This document shows positions 27,198 through 39,684 of a stretch of 64,000 nucleotides of DNA, piece by piece. The DNA lies in NCBI GenBank assembly GCA_002633025.1, contig NMRB01000810.1:167875-231874 (forward strand), written 5' to 3'. A program made the position numbers and the translations under genes. This DNA comes from Notospermus geniculatus. Taxonomy: Eukaryota > Nemertea > Pilidiophora > Heteronemertea > Lineidae. The notes beneath the pieces are model-generated. The model had not been told where the DNA came from and did no database searches. It saw only the letters and a program-made list of their open reading frames with translations. The stretch's first letter is position 1. Each line of letters opens with the position of its first letter.

Positions 27198-28563
27198 AAC
27201 AAAAACTTTAAAAAACTAAAAATATGTTCAGTCGCTGCTGTGGTCGCAAGGCCGATCGCCTAGAAAATCGCTCGAAAAATCGCCCGTGTGCGGCAGGCTT
27301 AAAGCTATAGTGGACACAGCCATGTCCTGTACGCGGCGTCCACCACAGTTGTAAAATACATGTAGGCCTATTGCCAATAATGAAGTTGTCAGGAGAACGG
27401 TCTGGCACAGTAGGCCTACAGCTTCATAGGTTCTGTATGATGAATGCAATGGCAACAAGCCTGGTGGTGACAGGGTTGACGTAACGCATATTGCGGCACT
27501 TCATCTACCATTTTAAAATTCAGCCGGCGCAGGGGTGGACAATTCGGTCTCCCGCGCATCGATATGGGAAGACTGTTTTAATTTTTAAATGCGGGCGACG
27601 GCACGTAGTTACGTAGAGTAACCGCCGGACGACCGAAAATAATCAATGTACGGATGATCAAATTAATTTTGTTCAGATGTTCTGGCCGCCCGATGTGTAT
27701 TGAATTTACAGAAAATAGTTTCCAAACACTTTGGCAGCAAGGACTTTTCGCTAGATCGGGATTTTTCACCCATTCGGGAGGTTTCGCTACTTCGGGAGGT
27801 TTGGCGGCTAGCTGTTTGGCAGATATGCAAGATGCCGACTGATTGTGTTTGATTATTTCGGCATCGCAACGAGCGCCATGATTTCCGCCGAAGATGAACG
27901 GATATTCCCGAAGAACCCCGAATGGAATGATGAGTCTCGCGCTAAACAGTCATTCCACTTCAGCAAAATTATAAAGTAGTCTTACCAGTAGGCCTAGTAT
28001 ACCACCGCTTGATTCATGCACTTGCACAAGACTTCATCAACTTGTCAGCGTGCCGGCATGAATGTATAGGCCTCTCGAGGCTAGATGCCCAGTCGAGGAA
28101 ATAAACTGGCCAGCCCACACTTGACGAAAACATGACATTTAAAGCCCAGCAGTATGCATTAGGTGACTCTTTCTCCCTCCTCACCTTAATAAGACTTTGC
28201 GTCCCGGGTTATATGTGTCCCGGGTTCTATGTGTCCCCAGTTCCATGTGTCTGTCTCAGTTATGATCGGCCCTGTCGTCATTTTATTCTCAAGTGGAGTC
28301 GACGAACACGTATCTTAATAATCATGAATGTATGTATTAACTGAAATAAATCAGCATTAGCATTCATTATGAAACAATTTTGATACATATTATAACGGTT
28401 CGAAACATGACTAACTAGAGGCCTGACGGCCTGGATAGCTCCGCTGGGCTAGTTCCTTTTAGAATCTGTCACAACTCTCGAAATGCCTGTCGTCAGACCT
28501 GTGGGCCAGCCACCAGTCAAATTGCTTCTGCCACAGCGATCATCAAGTACGGCCCAAAATTAG
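27198..28563. other. Host DNA, no gene seen
   Basis: TAGGCCTA-rich. Only a small tandem repeat is evident (three ~16-bp TATGTGTCCCGGGTTC units, 28195-28255). ORFs lack coding character. Confidence 0.5.
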
Positions 28564-28800
28564 TATAGTGGTCTTTAAGCAGGTCAGTAGGTCGTGAAAG
28601 TGGGTCAGATAGAATCTAGTCATCATAAGCTTTAGTTTGACACCAAACACGACTACCTTAACCCTCGCGGTCTTTAATTAGGTCAGTAGGTCATGAAAGT
28701 GGGTCAGATAGTCTTCAAAAGCTTCAGTTTGATACCAAACATGACTACCTTAACTCTAGTAGTCTTTAAGTATGTCAGTAGGTCATAAAAGTGGGTCAAC
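28564..28800. repeat. ~110-bp tandem repeat, about 2.3 copies
   Basis: AGTGGTCTTTAAGCAGGTCA, GAAAGTGGGTCAGATAG and CCAAACACGACTACCTTAAC recur in order from 28566, 28666 and 28767, with loss of a piece in the second unit. No coding sense. Confidence 0.8.
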
Positions 28801-28989
28801 AGAGGGTTAAAGGAAAGGTAAACAACATGTGCCAGTGTAGGCCAAAGAAGCCTATATTCTCTGTGATCCCAGGGTACTGAGACCCTCACTCAGAGTGGAG
28901 TAGTCAATGAAGAGTTAATAAAAGGACAGGTACATTACAAAATCTATGTCTCAGCATTCCATAATGGAAGGGTGGGTGGACGGACGGAT

Positions 28990-29272
28990 ATCGCACGCCG
29001 AAGTGGACATAATTCTGAATTAATATCCACATTAATTCAAACGAATTAATGTCCACATTAAATCGACCAATAGGATTTGATTTTTATATGTGGACATATA
29101 TTCGATTTAATGTCCACATTAAATCGATTTAATGCCACCATTAATTCGATTTAATGTCCACATTAATTCAAGCAGCTACTTCCGCCGATAAATGCACAAT
29201 CGACCAATCAGAAGAGACTTTTTAATGCGGACATTAATTCCATTTTATGTCTACATTAATTCGACCCGCATC
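28990..29272. repeat. ATTAATGTCCACATTAA palindromic repeat cluster
   Basis: At least ten copies of a ~20-bp theme (ATTAATGTCCACATTAATTC and ATTTAATGTCCACATTAAAT) occur in both orientations. The unit is itself nearly palindromic around its AATTCGAATT-like joints. It ends where the LINE reverse transcriptase begins, possibly marking the truncation point. Confidence 0.8.
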
Positions 29273-29277
29273 AGTCA

Positions 29278-30702
29278 AAAAATTATCGTCCCATATCGCT
29301 GATCAGTATTGTTGGAAAACTCTTTGAACGAGTAATACACAAATACCTTCACAATCATGTCCATTCACTAATTTCTCCAAAACAGTCTGGCTTTTTACCT
29401 GGTCGATCAACAGTTACCCAGTGGTTAAGGACGTATCATGAAACACAAAGATCCCTCGATGAAGGAAACGAAATTCTATTTGTTTTCCTCGACATAGCTA
29501 AGGCTTTTGACAAAGTTTCCCACAAGGCTCTCCTCTATAAACTCAGATGTTACGGCATTGATGGCCCCTTACTCACACTTCTCAGCTCCTACCTAAATAA
29601 TAGAAAACAACGTGTTGTTATAAATGGTTCAAAATCACCGTGGAATACTGTCCAGGCAGGAGTTCCTCAAGGATCCATTCTCGGTCCTTTATTTGTCTTG
29701 CTATTTATAAATGACATTACGGAGGGGATGAGTGTATCAATCGATCTTTTTGCCGACGATACCTTTCTATATATCGCGTCCAACAACCTACCAAGGGATA
29801 GCCGAATAATTCAAGAAGATCTGAATAAAATAGTTAGGTGGGCAAACTTTTGGCGTGTCACCTTTAATGAAGATAAATCAGAATGCCTCATTGTTAGCCG
29901 TAAATTAAACCCTTCTCTTATAACATTACAAATGAACGAAAAAGATCTTGCTACCGTAGAAAGCCACAACCACCTTGGCCTAACTATGAATAAAACTGGA
30001 TCGTGGAATGAGCACATTAACAATATGATTAACAAAGCCCAAAAACGCCTTGGTATTTTTCGTACATTGAAATACAGTCTCGATCGCCGTTCACTCGACA
30101 GGATTTATAAGTCGTTCATTAGACCGCTTTTAGAATATGGTGATGTGGTGTGGGACTGCATCCCTGATTATTTAGTTGATAGAATAGAGAAGATCCAAAT
30201 CGAATGTCTCAGGGTTATCTCAGGCCTGACCATAAGTTGTCCTACTGCCAGACTCCTAAAAGAAACCGGTCACGAACCTCTAAGAACAAGACGTCTGAAA
30301 CACCGACTAACCATGTTGTTCAAAATAAGAAATCAACTTTGCCCTGAAAATCTTACTGAGCTTTTACCAAATACTCCTTAGGATATACACACACATAACC
30401 TCAGAAACGTCCAAGCCTATCGCCCCTATTCTTGCCACACTAATGCCTTTAAAAACTCTTTCTTTCCTGCGACAGTAACCGATTGGAACACCTTGCCGGA
30501 CCACTGCAAAATCCAACAAACAATAGTCTCATTCAAAAAGTCATTACAAGCCCTGTACCCAATACAACCCGTCCCTCCTTGGTATTCAAATGGTAGAAGA
30601 GAATCGAATGTTATATTAGCAAGAATCAGAAATGGCTGTAGTAATCTAAACGATCACCTGTACAAGAATTTTGTGTCAAATAACCCACATTGTAATTACC
30701 AN
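29278..30702 (+). pseudogene. Non-LTR (LINE) reverse transcriptase fragment
   Basis: One frame covers YRPISLISIVGKLFERVIHK, SGFLPGRSTVTQWL, FVFLDIAKAFDKVSHKALL, AGVPQGSILGPLFVLLFIND and the catalytic box LFADDTFLYIA, then thumb and C-terminal regions (HLGLTMNKTGSWNEHI, YKSFIRPLLEYGDVVWD). It is 5' truncated just before motif 1. A single in-frame TAG at 30379-30381 breaks it, after which the same frame continues (AYRPYSCHTNAFKNSFF, DWNTLPDHC) into the N gap. No endonuclease is visible. It belongs to the Jockey/CR1/I-like range; I cannot fix the clade. Confidence 0.88.
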
Positions 30703-31337
30703 NNNNNNNNNNNNNNNNNNNNNNNNNNNNNNNNNNNNNNNNNNNNNNNNNNNNNNNNNNNNNNNNNNNNNNNNNNNNNNNNNNNNNNNNNNNNNNNNNN
30801 NNNNNNNNNNNNNNNNNNNNNNNNNNNNNNNNNNNNNNNNNNNNNNNNNNNNNNNNNNNNNNNNNNNNNNNNNNNNNNNNNNNNNNNNNNNNNNNNNNNN
30901 NNNNNNNNNNNNNNNNNNNNNNNNNNNNNNNNNNNNNNNNNNNNNNNNNNNNNNNNNNNNNNNNNNNNNNNNNNNNNNNNNNNNNNNNNNNNNNNNNNNN
31001 NNNNNNNNNNNNNNNNNNNNNNNNNNNNNNNNNNNNNNNNNNNNNNNNNNNNNNNNNNNNNNNNNNNNNNNNNNNNNNNNNNNNNNNNNNNNNNNNNNNN
31101 NNNNNNNNNNNNNNNNNNNNNNNNNNNNNNNNNNNNNNNNNNNNNNNNNNNNNNNNNNNNNNNNNNNNNNNNNNNNNNNNNNNNNNNNNNNNNNNNNNNN
31201 NNNNNNNNNNNNNNNNNNNNNNNNNNNNNNNNNNNNNNNNNNNNNNNNNNNNNNNNNNNNNNNNNNNNNNNNNNNNNNNNNNNNNNNNNNNNNNNNNNNN
31301 NNNNNNNNNNNNNNNNNNNNNNNNNNNNNNNNNNNNN
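30703..31337. other. Assembly gap, 635 N
   Basis: Unknown sequence. It removes the 3' end of the LINE. Open frames drawn through it are meaningless. Confidence 1.
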
Positions 31338-33220
31338 GATCAACTGTACTCAATCAATTCAGAATAGACCTAGGCATGACTTTGTCAATGTCACATTACG
31401 CCTCGCGTCAGTTCAATGGTCATTTTTGGCCTACTGTGTTTGTTAACCAATCAGAACGCAGCTTGTATTGCAGACTATTAATGTAGAGCAATGTGACCAT
31501 CATAGTAATGAAGTGGGCTGGTCTACCAAAGTGATGTTACAAGTCCGATTTTACAGTATATACAAGTGACCAGGTGCACTGCGACAGGTCGCGATAATAC
31601 AAAGAAATTTGGGCGTATGTGAGGGCTTACTGGAAAAAGCGGAACGGAACGGAACGGAACAGGCGGGATACTTCCACCGAAGGGCGCGATCATTATTTGT
31701 GCAATGACGATGACTAGACTGGTCATTATCTCTGCCGCCCTACTCACGCGGAGTAAGAATTATTTAGCATTTAACTCTTGATTCGGCGGTGGTTTCAAGC
31801 TCCAGTCTTGTGCAACCTTACATATAGGCCTATATGAAACATTCATGGAGCATGTCCATGCATCGATTGTTGGCATTTACGATGACGCCCCATAGCAAAC
31901 CTATAGGCCTAATTGCCCTGCACGCCATCTAGACGCAAGGAAACCAACCGCCGCGTAGCGGCAAATCCGCGATGCTTGCTAATTACGTATGCGTTTCACA
32001 GCAATCATTTTGGCCTTGGACAGGAAATTTCGCCTGAAACTTTGTAACCTGATAATGAATTTAAAGGAGTAAGACGGGCGTTCAAACCGTACAGGATCGG
32101 TGTGTATCATAATTGTGAGGCAAGCTGATATGAAAATTAATCCAAAACGGGATCCAGTTATGCGTTTGAAGCGTTTTTTGGTAACCAGCGGTGAACATGT
32201 GACGTCATCTGGGCCATAAATTATTCTCAGGGACGAAACTGCACGAAAACGAATTTAGCCCATTCCGCTCGCTGAATATGTGACGTCACTGGTGGTGTCA
32301 TAATCGCTTAGTAGATTGGTACCAAATCCTTCCGCTAGGGGCTGGATGTACCAGTCTAACATGTCTAATATGCACAACTAAAACTAAAATTAAAACTATA
32401 CTCGCTTTTCGAAAAGTTAGTCCAGTCTCATGTTCTGATTCTGTTCGGCCTATGCCTACAGTCATGTTCAATTCGATGCATAATATCATAATCATGGACA
32501 GTACATGCTTTCGCTGCTTCGTGTGTGGCGGAAAATTGAATGGAATGATTTTCATCCAACATGATTTTTTTTCATCCAACATGATTTTTTTACCAAATTT
32601 GGAAATCTGATCGTGTGTAGCTGAGCAGGATTTTTGTTGCATGATTGACACAGACCAAAACACCTACCGGTACCTACGAATCTGATTGGCAGAACGCCTG
32701 CAGGATGGGCCGCGTACGCGCTAGTCTGTCACAGCCTCAGTCTCCCAGTTGACAATACCTGGCAATGTCCCTAGCACGGTTTCATGAATATAGGGCCGTT
32801 TAAACGATAGGCAAAAATCCACATGGGATCCAACAGGCCTTTAGATTCCCCCGAGAGAGAAACACCCTGTATTTTTGCCATGCTAATTTGGGGACATTAG
32901 GCTCATCGTGATTTTGTCGATCGAGGACCAGTTTAAAGTTTATTCAGTGAAAAACACACAATGGGGATCAAAGGGTTAAATTGAAACAGGTGTACTGTAA
33001 ACAATTTATGGAGAATGCTGACCTTTCTGAGCAAATACTTCAGAGTCTATAAGTTGATTAAAGTCATAAATATCGTCAGTGACCAAGGGTTAGGGGTTAA
33101 AACTTCAAAATGTGGTCAAGTTGGAAAGGGTTAAACAGGACATATTTCCAACAATTAGCCAACCAATCCCTTGTAAAAACCCCAACTTCAATACAAGTAA
33201 TCATTTTGTCTTATCAGCAG
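31338..33220. other. Host DNA, no gene seen
   Basis: Contains a GGAAC microsatellite (31640-31660) and a duplicated TTCATCCAACATGATTTTTTT (32550-32591). No family-like coding sequence. Confidence 0.5.
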
Positions 33221-33487
33221 ATATTGTTCAATGCAGTTGAGTATGAGATCCGTGGGCCTCTAGTTACAGCATTTTCCCGCCGAAAAGATCGTCAGTACCA
33301 TGCGGCCGGCCGAAAGGCCGGTGGTCCCAGAAGTAAGATCAGCCATTCAAGTAAATATCTGTTTACTGGAAAGAAATTGGTAAACGAATCTGGTATGACT
33401 GAAAAGAGTATTCTTCCTAGATTAGACCCAAATAAATTATTGAAGAATGCAAGCAAAGGTTTAGGAGAAATGGACTTAGAAATCTAA
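33221..33487 (+). CDS. Candidate terminal exon of a host gene
   Basis: A pyrimidine-rich tract and tandem acceptor (TTTTGTCTTATCAGCAG, ending at 33220) precede 88 open codons ending in TAA at 33487. The peptide is basic with coding-like composition: EYEIRGPLVTAFSRRKDRQY, then KISHSSKYLFTGKK and ending LLKNASKGLGEMDLEI. I do not recognise the protein. The two AGs three bases apart would give a NAGNAG splice choice. No further exons were identified upstream, so the call is tentative. Confidence 0.35.
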   Translation: MLFNAVEYEIRGPLVTAFSRRKDRQYHAAGRKAGGPRSKISHSSKYLFTGKKLVNESGMTEKSILPRLDPNKLLKNASKGLGEMDLEI

Positions 33488-34270
33488 CGATCTCTGTCAG
33501 ATTGAAATGCTGAAGTCGGGAGGTAGGCTACTGTGATGTCCAAAGCTAATGGCGTTAGTACCGAACCAAACACTGTGTTAGCCTACTGTTGAAAAATCTT
33601 TGGACCTTTTTTGTTTTTGCTTTGTTACTTTGGGATAATTTGGGGACATTTTGCAGGATCGAATTTGGGGACATTTGGGGGAGCTAATTTGGGAACCGAC
33701 GTGTACCGTCGTTTCTTTAGGGGAATCTAAAGGCCTGTCCAATCGAATCCGATTGTGGTTCAAAACTCTTGCGTGTAAACGCTGCCGAATGTGGTTCAAT
33801 GTGGATTTAAAATTGACCACCGATTTTGCTGGTCCCGATCATCCACATTCGACCGCATTGAACCACACTCTGCCACATACGACCAGAATAAAATTGCTCG
33901 TCTGAACGAAATGAGACCCGAATCCCGATTCGTCCCACTGGGCGCATGTGCACTGGCTGTGGATAGTTCGACGAGGCTAATTTGAAGTCGGAACGTGACC
34001 AGATTAACATGCGTCTGTAAGCGCTACCCACAAACACATCTGGTGCAGAATGCGGAACGATTGGATCGCATCTAAATGTGTTTTTTGGCTTGTCGCATGA
34101 CGAAAATTATTCCTTTACTCAAGTTGAGGTTTTATTCCAAGTGCATTAATCATCGTTGCCGTCAGAAAAAGTTGCATAATATGTATTAAAACAATGTGAA
34201 TTTTTAAGCAGGCTGCACAGCAGGCGTTTTTCAGGCGATCTGATCACCACCGAGTAAAATCATTTGTTAA
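33488..34270. other. Host DNA, no gene seen
   Basis: Includes GGGGACATTT-type short repeats (33640-33690) and an imperfect inverted pair around CGACCGCATTGAACCACA / TGTGGTTCAATGTGG (33788-33875). No gene supported. Confidence 0.4.
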
Positions 34271-34445
34271 CACCAGGTATGCGCTGGACAGCGATCTGTG
34301 AAATCATAATATCGCCAGAGATGAACGCCCAATATCAGACGACCGAGCAAAAGTATTGGTTGTCGACGCCAGGTCTGCGCTGGACAGCGATCTGTGGAAT
34401 CGTATCGCCAGAGATGAACGCCCGATATCTGATTGGTTAAACCCG
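34271..34445. repeat. ~98-bp direct duplication
   Basis: CACCAGGTATGCGCTGGACA...CAGAGATGAACGCCCAATATC (34271-34340) recurs with few changes at about 34367-34432. Confidence 0.8.
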
Positions 34446-34734
34446 CAACAGCGCAACACACAAGGCGATATCGCAGGTGATCTAGGCCCGACCGCACATA
34501 AAGTCCGATAGTGGTTCCGGTGCCTATTTTATCTTTGTGTCTCGTTTCACAGTGGTTCCAAACAACGAGGGGAACCAGGAACACCGTCGTTACACCGGAT
34601 TCGATCGTCAGTAGGGCCTACTTTTCATCTTAGCATTGTAACATCAATAGTTTGGGATTAGCATGCAAGGCTTTTCTCCCCAGGACCCTCTATCACTTGA
34701 GGAGAGGAAAGAAAGATGTTGGTACTGTCCTACA

Positions 34735-35400
34735 GGGTGCATAAAAAACGCAACAAGTGGTATTTTATCCAATATCTATGAATCTAGGGTGGATATGACA
34801 AATATACGTAGGTCGTATTAATCCTCTGGATCGTAGCTTCAAAATGACACCATCCATGTTAGAATACCTTTACGCATGACTGCACTGTTTAAACAAAATG
34901 ACCTAAAATTGCATTTGTTGCAGGGCGAGGATTCCTGTTGTTATTGGCACTCTGTTCCTTATTCATTGCATAACATTCACAGACACTGCCCAGATGGAAG
35001 CGTAACCGCTGTCACTCTTCCAGTAAAGAACTCAACGACAGACAGATAAAAAACATAATTTATTCTGTGTCAGCAAAATAACATCTTTGATATTGATCTC
35101 AGCAAAGTGTAGAACAACAGATGTAAACGTAATTTTTGTATGGCACTTTGTGCTTCCCCACTTGGTTTTAGACATGACCAAGTTCTCATGGCCCCATCAT
35201 GGCGGAAAATGCATCATCTAACAAAGGTAAATCCCAAGCCTGCAACAAATTGGATTACAAGCCATTTCGTTTAAACAGTGCCTGATCAGCCATGCGGAAC
35301 TCTATTCAGGCGCCAATGGTACCAATGTGAAGCTAAGATCCACAGGATTAATATGACCTATGTATATTTGTCATATCCATCTCACATTTATAGATGGAGA
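34735..35400. mobile_element. Terminal-inverted-repeat element remnant
   Basis: GGTGGATATGACAAATATACGTAGGTC with AATCCTCTGGATCGTAGCTT (34788-34840) recurs inverted at 35325-35395 (AGCTAAGATCCACAGGATTA, GACCTATGTATATTTGTCAT). A second internal pair occurs (GTTTAAACAAAATGACC at 34886 versus TTCGTTTAAACAG at 35267). No ORF; MITE-like. Confidence 0.65.
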
Positions 35401-36193
35401 AAATACCATACCATCTGTACCATACCATCTGTACTTCAGCACAGGAGACCCGTAATCAGACCCGGCAAGAAAACCAAACCCTCAAAGCAATGATTTATAG
35501 AGGTCATTGTCGTCAAAGATAGAAAATATCAAAGAATCATTCAAGTGGTTCTTTCGAATTCACCCGAGATAAACAACTTCACAAGTGATCAGACTGAAAG
35601 GTTATCAAAAAAGACATATATCTGGCGTTTAGTTGACATTTTCAACAATTTTGTTTGCGCGTATTGCAGGGTTTGTAAGTTTTTCCACTTGTACTGTGAA
35701 CGTCATTGTTTTTCAAGTGTGAGATGGTCCGGAAATAGGACTGAGTTTGTGCCGGGAATTTTACTTGCCTCAAGTGGGTGTAGAGTGGTGGTCATTCGAA
35801 GACTAGAGACAGAAAATAACTTCATAACTGAAAGATTTTGTCGAGGGGCAAATATCTGGTCCGTACGGGATTAATCATCGCGTCTGTCGCATGCGACAGC
35901 ATGCGGACCTGGTCGAATGAGCGTTGAAGGTAGTGGCATCTACCCACGCTTTCTCCTGAGATAGCTGTATCCAGCGTGAGATAGTCTCTGTAGTTACAGA
36001 TCCATGTGGTCGCATATAGCTGCATGATCAAAAGTTGTGACGATTTCCTGATATCTGCCGTGCGTTTCAATTATTCCTCCATTGTTGTGCGTTTCAAATA
36101 TTCCTCCGTTGTTTTTAGTACACAGAGGTCAGGGTTGGCATAGGCTTGAACAGAAATCGATTTGAGGTGATATCCTGGCCTTGACTGATTCAA
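35401..36193. other. Host DNA, no gene seen
   Basis: No recognisable gene or repeat beyond a small duplication around GTGCGTTTCAATTATTCCTC (36060-36110). Confidence 0.45.
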
Positions 36194-36600
36194 TCAGGAG
36201 TCAATATAAATGCAAAGACTGCCATTTTGTACCGTGATATTTTCCACTTTTACAGCTCGTAAGGTCTGTACATGCTGTCCCGAGAGAATGGCCATAAGGG
36301 TACACAGTTTAAGCGTTATGTCTTTAAGGGAACATGTTTCGTTCGGCACAGTGGCCAAGTGTGTCATTAGAATGTTGTACATCCCAAGCAGTGGTTTAAC
36401 GCGGCACCGGGGTTTTTTGATTGAAAACTCCACTCATGGAACGTTTAACAAGTGGGTGATCCCCCACTTTGGACTCCTCAGACGTTATTACACTGGGCAG
36501 TGCTGGCCGTGCTGTATTAACGGCACTGTATCCAACCCCAGTGTCATAGTAACTACAGAGAAAGTTCAGAGATAGTGGGAGAAAGGGACGAATTCTGTAG
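36194..36600 (-). pseudogene. Tyrosine recombinase remnant (DIRS/Crypton-like)
   Basis: Two overlapping minus frames carry consecutive parts of one domain. The first reads DTGVGYSAVNTARPALPSVI, then VGDHPLVKRSMSGVFNQKTP. After a shift near 36400-36430 the second reads LLGMYNILMTHLATVP and SLKDITLKLCTLMAILSGQH, then VQTLRAVKVENI. The pattern 'YS.iNtarsALss...vg.HPlvkr.mkGvf...P..P' followed by 'lSLKdLtlKl.mLlaL.tgqr.qtl..l' is the core-binding plus early catalytic domain of tyrosine recombinases found in DIRS, Ngaro and Crypton elements. The catalytic R-H-R-Y part is not seen, so this is a broken fragment. Confidence 0.65.
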
Positions 36601-38255
36601 CGGTTGTCGTTAGAAAAGAACAACGTCCGTTTTCGATTTGCTTGATCTTTATCTTTAATTGCTCATTACTACGTAAGAACTGAAAGTACAATCGAAGTAA
36701 TCATAAGAATCATACAGAAATCATACAAAATAACATTTTAATGTTATTCATCGTTGTTAGTTGTTAAAACAACCAACAACGATGAATCAACAATAATAAT
36801 CACAGCAAGAGGGAAACAGGACGGAAGAGGTAAGGGATTACAGTATCTGACCTTACTCTAGTGTTATGAGTTCATTAGTTCGCCAAGACTGTTCTAGGGA
36901 TGTTACAGTAACAACAAGGGCCTAAAAGACATCAAACTATGCCTGCAAAGGGATTCTGTACTGTCAGTAAGGCGATGACAAGCTTCTATGGTCAGCTGCT
37001 GCCACCCATCGTTAGGGCCAAGAAACAAATGAAACCAGCGTGGGCCTAAATCCACTCCTTTCAATCACTGATCTCACATCTACTACATTGTCTTTTATCA
37101 TGACCATCAGCTCACTACAGTCTATGTAACCTTTGCCTTTAACATATCGTAACATTTACCTCTTTTCTCCCTCTTAACCTCATTAAAAGGGGATCATGAC
37201 TCCAAAAACGACTGTCATAGAAATCGAATGTCATATCTTGGGCGGAAACACATGGCGCTGCGCACGCACCTGAAAATCGCACACTTCAAAGCTTTATGGC
37301 GGCAAGTTCAAGTGTATGCACGCATCCACATGGCTCCCCTAAATTGACCTCATTACTGGGCAATTTACCAAAAAAATTAAGTTAAAGAAGGAAGACACTC
37401 AACAAGGTTGAGGTACCCCAGAACCAATGCAGTGCAACTTTAAGTTGTCATACAGAACATGACAGTTCAGCTTTAACACCAGGACTGATTTTATACTGAT
37501 TCTTCAACCTTTAACATAAATGATTCAGAACACAACATGGGTCAGTATAAGCAAAGTGAGATGGTTCAGATTGAGGAGAGGAGTGAATAGTGAAGAGAGG
37601 AGAAGAGTGAGGAGTGAAGAGTGAAGAGAGGAGANACAGTTCCACCTCTCCTTTAGCATGCTTCATTACACCTACAACTACACAGGTCAACTGTCAGCTG
37701 AGCGCCAGGCCCATGGGCCTCTTGTTTTAGGACGGGGCAGGATGTTTTGAGAACTACTTCAGTGTGACAGGCCCTTTAGGCCCACTAGGTTTCCCATCCG
37801 CACCGTGACTGCCATGGCAAATTTTTTGACAGGTTAATATTCTGGTCCGGCATCCACACGCCCCCGTCACCTTTGCCCATCCCCTCCCCCGCGTTGTCTC
37901 GCGTCCATCTCGGTGGCCAACGTGATTGCCGTGGCCGCCGGGAACATTATGTAAATCTAGCATTAAGGAGGGTCCCCCAAGGAAGCACAATTTGGGAAAA
38001 CGATTGACTATGCTTACCTGTGCAATTTGACTTTTTTCTCAGAGATACACTTCCAACTGTGCTTTTCACGCCCCTTTATGTTTGAACAGTAAAAGTTCAG
38101 ATATAGGAACGATTGTTGATCGTTTATAAATGATATCAGTCCTAATGAAAAGGACGATAAGTTCTTATCTGTGAAGATGATATCTATGTTGGCTACGGCA
38201 AAACATTGACACGTCACACACACAATTCGCAAAATCAAAAAGTTTGAAAGGTTAT
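36601..38255. other. Host DNA with small repeats, no gene seen
   Basis: Contains a short hairpin (ATTCATCGTTGTTAGTTGTT / AACAACCAACAACGATGAAT, 36747-36787), a purine-rich GAGGAGTGAAGA tract with a single N (37570-37636), and one end of the repeat family spread over 45.3-48.6 kb (GGGGCAGGATGTTTTGAGAA, 37735-37790). Confidence 0.45.
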
Positions 38256-39030
38256 TTACACCCAATAAAGCCACACTTTCCTTTCTTTGTTGAAGTACGA
38301 AGCCGCCGACATTAAATTTCCCGAAAGTGAAAAAACCCGCCAGCCGTTTTTGACAAGTGTTTTTTCCCGCCGACCATAAATTCCGCCTGATCGTGTACGA
38401 AAGAAAAGGTAAAGAAAATAAAGGTAGCGTCGGCACAAAATGCTGATAAAATTCCCCTGGTCACATATCATGTGAACGTTTATGGAGTGATAACCTTTCC
38501 TGTTGGCGAAGTCATCCTCATTAAAATGAGGTGAAATGATCCAATGTGTTCCATCAACACACCCTATAACACCTGGAAAGTTCCTGATCCTGTAGAATCC
38601 ATCTTTCATTACATCAACTTGCCCTTCTTCAGGCAACTTAACAAAGTTGATAACTTTCCCACATAGTGCTCGTGAAACTGTTGACAACTCGGCAAGATGT
38701 TGGTTGTGAGACTTGTATGGGGTCGCCAGTAACCACTTGAAATTTTCCTTTGCGTATGCCTACTGTAATGCACTCAGGATCTGCTGTTACGGAAATAGTG
38801 CATGATTACGTCTCGTTGGATGATCAATCTCGGGTGAGTGATATTAAATCCGTTTTAAACATGATCCCTTCCCGTGAAAATCGACATCTCTTGGTCAATT
38901 CATCATCAGTAAAAATATCAAGTGGATTTGTACGACTGTCTCTGAATACTCTGTCCCTTCGCATTGCAAGATGCAACTCCGCCATTTCAAGAATTCGTCT
39001 ACCGGTAGCCAAAACATACAAATGAAAGAT
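38256..39030 (-). pseudogene. Harbinger (DDE_4) transposase relic
   Basis: The upstream part reads MRRDRVFRDSRTNPLDIFTD and ELTKRCRFSREGI, matching the HARBI1-type N-terminus. A decayed linker with stops follows (38690-38820). The catalytic part then has FYRIRNFPGVIGCVDGTHWI (first catalytic Asp) and NRKGYHSINVHMICDQ (second Asp). Homology stops soon after, and the third acidic residue is missing. Clearly non-functional: several frame breaks and a truncated catalytic domain. Confidence 0.78.
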
Positions 39031-39203
39031 ATAGTTGCCAACTAGTGACTTAGAGGTACCCAAGATCACCTCTAAAGTTAGCACACAACATAGCAGTCAA
39101 CTATAGCTTAGCGGTATTTTACGAATAACAAATAGTATCCAACTAGGGTTAAGGGCTCCGCACACTAGCACTTTTTCTGTTTGCGGCAGATTGTTAATCG
39201 ACT

Positions 39204-39684
39204 GAATTCACGGTGTACAATTAACCTTGCCGTACAGCTACGGGAGAAAGTTCCAGTCACATATGCTTGGCAAAGCTGAGATTCCAAATCACTATAAATA
39301 CCATGCTAAGGGCAAAATGATAACCCTAGGTGAAAGAATCACTAAAAAAGCCTAGCTGCTGCAACATCTCCCAGAAATTCGCAGGAGAACGCATGGAAAA
39401 TCGGCAATTTTAAAATGAACTGTACGGCTGCGGGAGAAGTCAAATTCTCCCGCAGCCGTACAGTTCATTTTAAAATTGCCGATTTTCCATGCGTTCTCCT
39501 GCGAATTTCTGGGAGATATTACAGCAACATGCCTTTTATAGTGTATTCGTTCACCTAGGACTGTCATTTTGCCCTTAGCAGTGGTATTTGTAGTAATTTG
39601 GAATCTCAGCTTTGCCAAGCGTATGTGACCGCAACTTTCTCCCGCAGCTGTACGGCAAGGTTGATTGTACACCGTGAAATTACA
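39204..39684. repeat. Long palindrome, ~235-bp arms
   Basis: Centre at about 39444, where GGCTGCGGGAGAA and TTCTCCCGCAGCC flank a 6-base loop. The arms extend outward to AATTCACGGTGTACAATTAA and its complement near 39684, with mismatches increasing outward. Near the centre about 90 bp pair almost perfectly, so it is either very young or gene-converted. Non-coding. Confidence 0.9.

Noticed and set aside
30493-31486. ORFs of 215-317 codons spanning 30671-31446
   Set aside because: They consist mostly of N from the assembly gap; only the LINE part before 30703 is real.
37754-37990. Collagen-like or Gly/His-rich minus-strand ORF
   Set aside because: Short, no repeat periodicity, and part of it lies in the 45-48-kb repeat-family end.
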